Positions 6,168 to 13,746 of a stretch of DNA of 19,717 nucleotides are shown here, in pieces. Position 1 is the first letter of the stretch. Each line of letters opens with the position of its first letter. This stretch comes from Aureococcus anophagefferens (lineage: Eukaryota > Sar > Pelagophyceae > Pelagomonadales > Pelagomonadaceae), in the NCBI RefSeq assembly GCF_000186865.1, contig NW_008705605.1, forward strand, positions 56,854-76,570, read 5' to 3'. The notes below the pieces were generated by a model. The model saw only the letters and a program-made list of their open reading frames with translations. It had not been told where the DNA came from and searched no databases. A program made the translations under genes and the position numbers.

Positions 6168-8108
6168 TTAGCAGACCTCGCCGCACGTGTTCTCGCAGCA
6201 GGACAGGTCGGCCATGTACATGTTCGCCTGGCGGAGGCCGGCGACCGCGGTCTTGGTCTCGCGGCCGAGGCCGCGGCAGATCGCGTCGGCGACGATGCCG
6301 AAGCGCTGGCGGAACTTGTAGACGAAGCAGAAGGACAGGTCCCCCTGGACGACGGAGGGCCCGACGAGGAAGACGCCCGGGACCTTGGTCGACTCGTCCT
6401 CGGCCGTGAGGAGCGGCGCGCCCGCGAGGCAGCCGCCGCCGTCCTCGTCCGCGAGGTCGAAGAGGTCGCGGGCCGCGGCGGCGACGCTCCCCTCGAAGCC
6501 CGTCGCCAGCACCGGCGGGTGCGCCGTGTGGACGACGAGCTCGTCGCCCGGCGCGCCCGGCGGCTCCGACGCCGCGACGGCCGTCCGGAGCGACCCCGCC
6601 GTCAGCGGCGCCTCGGCCTCGCGCCACGCGGCGACGACGTCGAAGCCGCCCCCGGGCGCCGCCTCGACGCGCAGCACGCGGAGCGGCGCGAGGAGCTTGG
6701 GCTTGGGAGAGAAGCCCTCGGCGACGACGTCGCGGAGCCGCGCGGCCGTGTAGGGCGCGAGCTCCGTCGACGGGTCCGGCGTCTGCACGTTCCACGTGGC
6801 CGTCGACGCGAGCACCGTGGCCCGCTTGCCCGCGCGGGCCAGGTTCACGGCCGCGTCGACGCCGGACTCGTAGCCGCCGATGACGACGCGCTCGTCGCCC
6901 TCGAGGGTCGCCCACGACGCGACCCGCGAGTTGTGGACGCAGTGCTCCGACCCGGGCACGGGCCCCTCGCGCGGGTACTGGAACTCGCCCGCGGCCCAGA
7001 CGACGAAGCGCGCGCGGATCGTCTCGTCGATGCCGCCGCGGCGCGTGCGCACGTCGAAGTCGCCGTCGGCGCGGCGGTCGACGCGCCGCACGTCGGTCCC
7101 GAGGCGCACGTCGAGCGCCGCCTCGGCGACGAGGGCCTCGAGGTAGCGCGCGTACTCGGCGCCCGACGGGTGCTGCGTGTGGAGCGCGTACGCGGGCGAC
7201 GTGTCCTGCGCGACGGCGTTGAGGTCGAAGGAGTTCGTCCAGCCCTGCTGGTTGAACGACGGCGAGATGAAGCGCATCTCCGCGGGCCACGCGCGGAACG
7301 ACGCGCCGACGGCGTCGCCGCGGTCGACGAGCCGCACGCGCGCGGGGTCGAGGCCGAACGCGCGCGTCAGCGCCACGGCCGTGCCGACGCCGGACGCGCC
7401 CGCGCCGACGACGACGACGTCCGCGTCGAGGCCGTCGCTCGGCCGGAGCCGCACGCAGCCGTCGACGTCGAGCGGCGCGTAGATGAGCGTGCCGTCGTCG
7501 AGCCGCACCTGGTAGGGCACGACCTCGCCCTCGGGCCAGTCGGCCTCGCGGTGGTAGAGCTTGACGACGGCGCCGTTCTCCCAGCCGTCGGCCGTGCGGC
7601 CCGTGTTGCACATGACGCGCGCGCCGACGGCGAAGCGGAGCGCTTTGTCCTCGACGGCCTCGGCCGTCGTCTCGACGGCGTCGCCGTCGAGCTGCGCGCA
7701 GAGCTCCTTGATCCGCGCGAGCTCGTCGCGCGCCTCGGCGCTGTCGCCCGGGTTCATGACGGCCGCGAGCCGGAAGGCCTCGTAGGCCGGCTCGAACGCC
7801 GCGGCGTCGACGGCGTCGCCGCCGAGGACTTTGTCGAGGAGCGGGTCCAAGAGCGCGCGGCCCCGGAGCCGCGCGACGTCCGCGAGGTCCGGCAGCACCT
7901 CGAGCGCGGCCGCGCCCTCGCGCGCGGCGCCGTCGAAGTCCTCGTCGAGGAGCAGGCTCTTGAGCCGCTCGGCGCGCAGCGACAGCCCGTCGTCGCCGGC
8001 GGCGCGCGCGACGCCGCGCAGCGCGCGCGGCGCCGACCGCGCCCAGCGCCGCGCCGCGGGCGCGAACGCCGCCGCGCCCGACAGGAGCGAGAGCAGCTTC
8101 GGCACCAT
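6168..8108 (-). CDS. plastid-type FAD/NAD(P)-dependent oxidoreductase
   Basis: A 646-residue flavoprotein in a single exon. The N-terminus (LLSLLSGAAAFAPAARR) has a short hydrophobic signal segment and an AAAFAP motif, the signature of stramenopile bipartite plastid targeting, so plastid import is inferred. Residues about 42-150 are helical and TPR-like. Residues 158-222 form a small domain with FAVGARVMCNTG and PYQVRLDDGTLIYAPLD, common beside enzymes in algae. FAD is bound at VVVVGAGASGVG (231-242). A second dinucleotide motif, VVIGGYESGVDAA (408-420), suits NAD(P)H. A late ATGFEGS and QGDLSFCFVYKFRQRF follow, as in bacterial FAD-NAD(P) oxidoreductases of the monooxygenase-like type. The protein ends CCENTCGEVC, a compact Cys cluster. 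The ATG at 8108 precedes the targeting peptide. Substrate and reaction are unknown. Confidence 0.82.
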   Translation of the reverse strand: MVPKLLSLLSGAAAFAPAARRWARSAPRALRGVARAAGDDGLSLRAERLKSLLLDEDFDGAAREGAAALEVLPDLADVARLRGRALLDPLLDKVLGGDAVDAAAFEPAYEAFRLAAVMNPGDSAEARDELARIKELCAQLDGDAVETTAEAVEDKALRFAVGARVMCNTGRTADGWENGAVVKLYHREADWPEGEVVPYQVRLDDGTLIYAPLDVDGCVRLRPSDGLDADVVVVGAGASGVGTAVALTRAFGLDPARVRLVDRGDAVGASFRAWPAEMRFISPSFNQQGWTNSFDLNAVAQDTSPAYALHTQHPSGAEYARYLEALVAEAALDVRLGTDVRRVDRRADGDFDVRTRRGGIDETIRARFVVWAAGEFQYPREGPVPGSEHCVHNSRVASWATLEGDERVVIGGYESGVDAAVNLARAGKRATVLASTATWNVQTPDPSTELAPYTAARLRDVVAEGFSPKPKLLAPLRVLRVEAAPGGGFDVVAAWREAEAPLTAGSLRTAVAASEPPGAPGDELVVHTAHPPVLATGFEGSVAAAARDLFDLADEDGGGCLAGAPLLTAEDESTKVPGVFLVGPSVVQGDLSFCFVYKFRQRFGIVADAICRGLGRETKTAVAGLRQANMYMADLSCCENTCGEVC

Positions 8109-8604
8109 GATAGCGTCGCTCTACTAGTAGCTGACGCGATAAACTTCAGCTCATAAGAGGCCGTGAAGAGTCTGGCACAACTTCTGGCACACGAGCCTCT
8201 GCTCACGCAAGATGCAGTAGGCCTTGCAGTTCAATTTAGGTTCCGAAGGGCGTCGTCCAGAAGCGCGGCGCGCGCATTGTCGTGGCGTTGGGCAGCTCTC
8301 TCGGCGCCTCGCCTTTGCCCATGCTTACGCAACCCTGCGAAGCAGTGCGATCTGGCGAAGCCCCATCCATGCCGGATGCCTCGCCCGGCCGTGCGACTCC
8401 CCGGCCTCGGCGCGGGTGGGCCGCCCGCCCCGAGGAGTGGCTGTCGGATTCGCACGTCGTCAAGGACCCTTTCCCGGGTGCTGCGTTCGCACAGTAACGC
8501 TGCTTGTACTGCACGATGCAGCTAGGTAATAATTCGGCGAGCTTTTGCACACGAGCTTATGCACCACCGCTCCGACGCTTAAAACTCCAGCGCAGGCTGC
8601 AAAC
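8109..8604. promoter_or_regulatory. divergent intergenic region
   Basis: A 496-bp spacer between the divergent oxidoreductase and PRMT5 starts, less GC-rich than the genes. It holds a perfect 10-bp direct repeat GCACACGAGC near each side (8187-8196 and 8547-8556), a tandem TCTGGCACA (8171-8179 and 8183-8191), and TGCACGATGC (8510-8519), whose reverse complement recurs in the ALDH/ALKBH1-like spacer at 18279. No TATA box is certain; CTTAAAACT lies about 25 bp before the PRMT5 ATG. Short frames here look non-coding. Confidence 0.45.
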
Positions 8605-10865
8605 ATGGCGCGCATCGTCGGCGGCGAGCTCGACTGCGTGCCGGACCTCAAGGCGGCGCTCGAGTGCGCGCGCGCCGACGGCCTGGACTTCATCGCGGCC
8701 CCGCTCTACCACCCGCGCTTCGCGCGGGACGCGCGGCGCGTGTCGTCGGCGCGGCGGTCCATGGGGACGCGGAGCGACCGCGTCGTCGCCTGCGGCGACT
8801 GGTCGCGGCTCGTCGTCGGCGTCGCGTCCGCCTGGCCGCGCGGCGCGGGCGCGGCGCGGCGCGACGGCGAGCACGCGCTCGCGGAAGAGCTCGCGCGCGC
8901 GGGCCACCTCGCGGTCGCCGCGGTGCTCCTGCCGCCGCCGCCCGCGCGCGTCCAGGGCCCGGCGCGCGTGCTCGCCGCGGCGCTGCAGCGGGTCACGAGC
9001 TGGCAGGGCTGGGTCCGCGTCGTCCTCGGGCGCGGCGGCGAGGACTGGCGCCGCTGGGACGCGCTGCGGCGCCTCTGCGACCACGGCGGCGGCCTGGGCG
9101 TCGCGCTCGAGCTCGGCGCGGCGCCGCCGGCCGTCGGCGACGCGCGGCGCTGGCGCGGCGAGCCCGTCAAGGCGCTGATCCTCCCCTGCGCCGTCTTCGC
9201 CGCGAACGCGGCCGGCTTCCCCCTGTGTGGAAATCAAATCTTCAACCCGACTTCAATGTGAGCGTAATCGAACGGTTTGACACAAGCACTTCCGCTGTGC
9301 TTCGAGAACTCGACGAGAGCAATCGATCCGTCCAAAAATCAGCCGAATCGACTTCGATTTGACCGAGCTAGAGAGGTTTGAAGTTTTTGCTGGACAGGGC
9401 GTTCCACTGGTTGATTCCCACACAGGCTTCCCCGTGCTCCCCCGGAGCCACCAGTCGCTCGTGCGGTCGCTCGCGGCCCTCGAGCCGCGGATCCTCATCC
9501 GCGGCCGGCCGACGCTCGGCGGCCGCGCGCGCTACGTCGAGTACGCGCGCCACCTCCTCGGCTCCGCGGACCCCGCGCCGGGCTCCGTCGCGGCGCTCGA
9601 GCGGCCCTACCGCGACTTCCTCCAGGCGCCGCTCCAGCCGCTGGGCGACGACCTCGAGGCCGCGACCTACGAGACCTTCGAGCGCGACCCGGTCAAGTAC
9701 GCGCGCTACGAGGCCGCCGCGGCCCTCTTCCTCGGCGACTTCCGGGCCCGGAGCGCTCCCGGCGCGCGCGCGCTTTTCGCCGTCGTCGGCGCGGGCCGCG
9801 GGCCCCTCGTCGCCGCCGTGCTCCGCGCGGCCGCGGCCGCGCGCGTCGCCGTCGGCGTCTACGCCGTCGAGAAGAACGCGCACGCCGTCTGCACGCTCCG
9901 CGGGCGCCTGTGTGGAAATCAAATCTTCACCCCGACTTCAATGTGCGCGTAATTGGACGGATTGCGCCATACTCTTCGGCTGTGCTTCGAGAACTCGATG
10001 AGAGCAATCGATTCGTCCAAAAATCAGCCAAATCGACTTCGAATTGACCGAGCTAGAGAGTTCTGAAGTTTGGTCAGGACCACCCAAACCAGCGGTTGAT
10101 TTCCACACAGGCGGCCGCAAGCGCCACGACCCCGCGTGGCGCGACGTCGTCGTCGTGCCCGGCGACATGCGGCGCGTCGCCGGCGGCTTCGACCGCGTCG
10201 ACTGCCTCGTCTCCGAGCTCCTGGGCTCCTTCGGCGACAACGAGCTCTCGCCCGAGTGCCTCGACGGCGCCGCGGCCGCGCTCCTCAAGCCCGGCGGCGC
10301 GTCGATCCCGCGGCGCTACGTGTCCTACGCGCAGCCCGTCGCCTGCGCCAAGCTCTGGTTCGACGCGCGGCGCGCGAACACGGGCGCGCCCGCGGGCCCG
10401 CCGGCCGTCGGCGCGTGCGTCGGCGCGCCGCCGCCGGACCGGGGCCTCGAGACGCCCTTCGTCGTGCAGCTCCACAACTTCGCGCCCCTCGCGGCGCACG
10501 CGCAATGCTTCGCCTTCGACCACCCGGGCGACGCCGGCGCGACCAACGACCGCGACGTCGACCTCGCCTGGGACATCGCCGTCGACGCGACGGTCCACGG
10601 CCTCGCGGGCACGTTCCACGCGGACCTCTACGGCGACGTGTCCATCTCCATCTACCCGCCGACCTTCTCCGAGGGCATGTTCTCCTGGTTCCCGCTCTTC
10701 CTCCCCTTCTCGGCGCCCGTCCGCGTCGACGCGGGCGGCACGCTCGCCGTGTCGATATGGCGCCGGTCGGACCCCGGCCGCGCGTGGTACGAGTGGGCGC
10801 CGACGGCGCCCGTCGTCCTCCCCATCCACAACCCGAACGGCCGCTCCTGCGCCATGCTGCTCTAA
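8605..10865 (+). CDS. PRMT5: protein arginine N-methyltransferase 5
   Basis: Type II arginine methyltransferase that makes symmetric dimethylarginine on histones and splicing (Sm) proteins, using S-adenosylmethionine. Exons 8605-9214, 9426-9899 and 10111-10865 give 612 residues, close to the 637 of the human enzyme. The N-terminal TIM-barrel matches from GGELDCVPDLKAAL onward (GFDF-like GLDFIAAPLYHPRF, then TRSD, DW..LVVG). The PRMT5-specific Phe is F288 in TYETFERDPVKYARY, preceded by FLQAPLQPL. The SAM motif GAGRGPLV is at 325-332. The double-E loop is E397 and E406 in SELLGSFGDNELSPE, with the family's spacing of nine. The beta-barrel end has MFSWFPLFLPF and WYEWAPTAPV. Both introns are introners, and their removal restores AAGFPVLPRSHQ and HAVCTLRGRKRHD. 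The ATG at 8605 starts directly before the conserved VGGELDC. The TIM-barrel is the surface that binds MEP50 in animals; no such partner gene is nearby. Confidence 0.96.
9215..9425 (+). mobile_element. full-length introner, sense, GC-AG intron
   Basis: A 211-bp first intron of PRMT5. The 8-bp duplication GCTTCCCC is perfect (9215-9222 and 9426-9433). The 203-bp element runs from CTGTGTGGAAATCAA to TTGATTCCCACACAG, inverted repeats with one mismatch in 15. The only register with a 3' AG starts the intron with GC. The spliced product reads AAGFPVLPRSHQ, matching GFPVLSK.HQ of known PRMT5, which fixes both boundaries. Confidence 0.96.
9900..10110 (+). mobile_element. full-length introner, sense, GC-AG intron
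   Basis: A 211-bp second intron of PRMT5, the same length as the first and closely similar along its whole length. The target copies GCGGGCGC (9900-9907) and GCGGCCGC (10111-10118) differ at one base. The ends CTGTGTGGAAATCAA and TTGATTTCCACACAG are a perfect 15-bp inverted repeat. Splicing GC...CAG keeps the frame between AVEKNAHAVCTLR and GRKRHDPAWRDVVVV. Confidence 0.95.
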
Positions 10866-11034
10866 GGGTCGAGCGGGAATCAAAAGGGCGACCTCGCTCG
10901 CCTGCATTGAACATTTCGTTGCCTTTCAACATTGACACCGGCAAGGGCCAAGGCGGCACGTGCTCGATGTCTGTGTCATCTCCCTCGGCGTCGTCACCTC
11001 CCTCTCTTGCAGCGTAGACATAAATCCCAGCCAA

Positions 11035-11927
11035 ATGAAGTTCGTCGCCCTCGGTGCGTGGACCCTCCTCTCGCGCGCAGAGATCCTCGCGCAAGGAACC
11101 TCGCGCCAAGCACGTCGAACGCGTGGTCCGCGCCTCGCGAGAAACACGTCGCGCGCGCACCCCCGAGCGCCGCCGGCTCCCGCCAGCGACGAGGACGCGC
11201 CTCGTCGCCGCCGCCCGGCGGCGCCGCGCCGGTCGCCCGGGCCCCACCCCGCGCACCCGCCCCTCGCGCCCGACGACGACCGCTTCCAGAAGCCGCGCGT
11301 CCGCCTGTAGGCCTCCTCGCGTCGTCGGCCGCCGGCCTCGAGCTGCCGCCCCTGCCCAAGCTCAGCGCCCCGTCGCCGCCGAGCCTCGACGCGCTCAAGG
11401 CCCAGCCCGCCGTCGCCGCGGGCGCCGCGGGCGCCGGGGCCCTCGCGCTCTTCGTCGGCTTCTCGGCGCTCACGGCGGGCCCCTCCGAGTCGCCGAACCC
11501 GTCCATGGACAAGTACTTCGCTCTGGGCCTGCCCGGCGGCAGCGAGAAGCTCATCGTCGGCCGCCCCTTCCAGGAGGACAACGGCAACCTCGGCCTCTGG
11601 TCCTGGCAGAAGACGCAGGCGGCGCCGCTCCCGAAGGACTACTCGAAGGAGCGGCAGGCGCAGCTCCTCTCCGAGTTCAACGCCGAGCGGAAGAAGTTCG
11701 ACGTCGAGGCCCAGGCCCAGGGCTTCTCCTCCGCCGAGGCCCGGGGCAAGAAGGCGCTCCAGGACAAGCGCGACGAGGAGGCGCGCATCAAGGCCGAGAA
11801 GGCCGCGGCGAAGGCCGCCAAGGCCGCGGCCGACGCCGCGGCCAAGGAGCAGACCGCGGCCGCCGCGGCCAAGCAGGCCGACGCGAAGAAGAACGCGTCC
11901 CCGACGAAGCCCGTCTACTACCAGTAG
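11035..11927 (+). CDS. secreted or plastid-targeted Ala/Lys-rich membrane protein, two exons
   Basis: No family was recognised. Proposed exons are 11035-11053 (19 nt) and 11311-11927, giving 211 residues. The ATG at 11035 (CCAAATGAAG) starts MKFVAL, and splicing CTCG^GTGCGT...CTGTAG^GC creates MKFVALGLLASSAAG, a clean signal peptide. Without the splice, the first frame runs into Arg-rich sequence and stops. After the signal come a Pro-rich stretch (LPPLPKLSAPSPPS) and one membrane-spanning helix (about residues 38-60, AVAAGAAGAGALALFVGFSA). Next is a compact region with DKYFALGLPGG, IVGRPFQEDNGNLGLWSW and LPKDYSKERQAQLL, and then a long Lys/Ala/Glu helix that looks like a coiled coil or basic tail, ending KPVYYQ. 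A second in-phase 3' site (CTTCCAG, 11289) would insert seven residues and break the signal peptide. Confidence 0.6.
11054..11310 (+). other. proposed intron, GT-AG
   Basis: A 257-bp intron inferred from the frame change and from the signal peptide it restores. The 5' site is G^GTGCGTGG and the 3' site is CTGTAG^GCC. An alternative in-phase 3' site, TTCCAG, lies 21 bp earlier. There is no recognisable introner core and no flanking repeat. Confidence 0.5.
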
Positions 11928-12243
11928 GCCCGCTCCCCTTCCCTCGCCGCGTAACAGCGCGGCGCCCCGCCCAGTACCCGGGGGCTCCTCCTCCCCTCCC
12001 CGGTGGGGGGGGGGGGGACGACCGACACCGGCGGCCGCGGGCACGCGGGCCGTCCGGTCGGGGGCGAGCGCGAGGGCTCCGGACGCCTCTCTCGGCGCGC
12101 CGGCACAGGCACGGCAACGTCAAGCATGCTGCAAGCGACCGGCACCATCGTCCGGTTGGCCTCGCAATGGCCTGACCGCGTCCTGCGAGGCCTCGTTGTC
12201 CGCGGAGCGCGGCGCGTCGTCGCCGCGCCGTCGCCGGTGCGCG
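11928..12243. other. intergenic region with G12 tract
   Basis: A 316-bp spacer between two plus-strand genes. It contains a run of 12 G at 12005-12016. Beyond this it is GC-rich without a supported gene, and the promoter of the downstream gene must lie here. The frames crossing it are Arg-rich shadows. Confidence 0.35.
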
Positions 12244-13642
12244 ATGCTGCGCGCGGTGCTCGTCGTCGGCGCCGTCGGCGCCGTCGAGTGGCCCGTGTGG
12301 CGCAACGCGTCGGACATCCCGGCGGACCCGGCGCGGCGCCGCCTGGAGAGGAATTGGGCCGCGACGGGCGAGGGCTGCGGGGAAGCCCGGGACGCGGTCG
12401 CGCCCCTGCTGCGGGAGCGGTCCGGCTTTTTCGCGGCCGGCCCGCTCGCGGAGGCGCTCGGCGTCGGCGGCTGCGGCGTCGCGTCGGCGTCGCGCGCCCG
12501 TCGCGCTCCTGGGCCCCGCGGCGTCGCTCCGGCGCTGGGCGCCCGGGCCGGGCCGCGGCGCCGCGGACCTCGCGCGCTGGTTCGGCGAGACGTGCGCGAC
12601 CGCGGAGGTCGGGTGGCTCACGTACGGCGCGCCCGCGACGCTCTACTGGCTCCCGCCCGGCGGCGGCCGCCGGGTCTTCCAGGCGCGGCTCCGCGCGGGC
12701 GAGGCGCACACGCACTGGCAGCGGTGCGGCCTCGGCCACGCGTTCGCGGTCGTCGACGACGCGACGGGCGCCGAGGTCGCGCGCTACGTCGCGTCGCACG
12801 ACGCGATCCACGTCGTCGTCCCGGCGCCGCGGCCGGCGCTGGGCCGGCGGCGGACGGCCGCGGACATGGCGAAACGCGAGCGCGAGACGCGCGCCTACGA
12901 GGAGCGGCGCGCGCGGAACGTGCGGCGGTCCTGGACGGCGACGGGCTACGCCCGGGGCGCGCTGCCGCCGGACCTCTGGGCCGACGTGTCGACGTACTGG
13001 CACAACAACCGCCGCTCGCTCGCCTTCGAGGAGTGGGGCGACTCGCAGGACGCGTACGTGAACTGGTGGGACGCGCCGCCGTCGATGTGCTTCCTGCCCT
13101 TCGGGCTCAAGGGCCGGTGGCACGCCGCGCTCCGCGCGCTCGTCGAGGCCTGGCTCGGCGGCGCCGTCGACCTCGAGCCCACGGACCTCTACGGCATCCG
13201 GTCCTACCCGGACGGCGCGACGCTCACGCCCCACGTCGACCGGGAGACGACGCACGCCGCGTCCGTCATCGTCAACGTCGCCCAGTACGGCATGCGCGAG
13301 CCCTGGCACCTCCAGATCAAGAACATCGCGACGGGCGCCTACGACGCCGTCGCCGTCGCGCCGGGCGAGGTCCTCTACTACGAGTCCGCGCGGTGCCTCC
13401 ACGGCCGCGTGGAGCCGCTCCGGGGCGACGCCTACGCGAGCCTCTTCGCGCACTACCGGCCCGCGGGCGACCCGGGCTGGTACCGCGCGCCGAACCCGCC
13501 GGGCGACGCGCCGCTCGACCGCGCCGCCTGGGGCGGCGCGGCGCCCTACGACCTCGGCGACCCCCACGAGCAGGCGGGCGTCGCGGGCGTCCGCGCCGAG
13601 ACGCGCCGCGTCGAGACGCGGCAAACGCGCGGCGAGCTGTGA
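12244..13642 (+). CDS. VHL-beta-like plus prolyl-4-hydroxylase-like 2OG-Fe(II) protein, frame break
   Basis: Secretory-pathway-type protein: the ATG at 12244 gives a signal peptide (MLRAVLVVGAVGAVEW). Residues to about 80 are in this frame; the rest continues in the next frame from about 12480-12515, so one base too many (or two too few) sits in the repeat-rich GGCGTCGCGTCGGCGTCG area. The read-through total is about 465 residues. At 12580-12835 a beta domain (EVGWLTYGAPATLYWL, then RLRAGEAHTHWQRC, GHAFAVVDDATG) resembles the VHL-beta fold found beside hydroxylases in algae. At 12920-13470 is a P4H-type 2-oxoglutarate dioxygenase core: YGIRSYPDGATLTPHVDRET with His/Asp iron ligands (13232-13240), and third ligand His in CLHGRVEPL (13400-13402). 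The ATG at 12866 is internal. The target residue is unknown. Confidence 0.72.
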
Positions 13643-13746
13643 GGGACTAACCGGACGACCCGGGTTGACGTCGACTGCAAGGCGCGAGGATTGAAGGGAA
13701 ACAAAGCCAGTTGAAGATGTTGAAGAACTCCACAAAGCTTGCGACG

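Noticed and set aside
5592..8156. Very long plus-strand open frame (854 codons) across the oxidoreductase gene
   Set aside because: Its start is true exon 6 of the transporter, but past 5753 it is Arg/Asp/Val-rich shadow of the oxidoreductase on the other strand, caused by GC-rich codon bias that removes stops.
9223..9230. GT inside the introner TIR (CT^GTGTGG) as the 5' splice site
   Set aside because: It would leave 10 extra bases and shift the frame in all three full-length copies; the GC at the start of the target repeat restores conserved protein sequence.
10074..10907. 277-codon minus-strand frame opposite PRMT5 exon 3
   Set aside because: Antisense shadow; PRMT5 catalytic motifs are on the plus strand, and the frame crosses an introner end.
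12866..13642. ATG at 12866 as the start of the hydroxylase
   Set aside because: The same frame is protein-like for about 350 bp upstream (VHL-like segment), so this Met is internal.
13631..13642. C-terminal RGEL as an ER-retrieval signal
   Set aside because: It resembles KDEL only loosely; without support in homologues it is not claimed.
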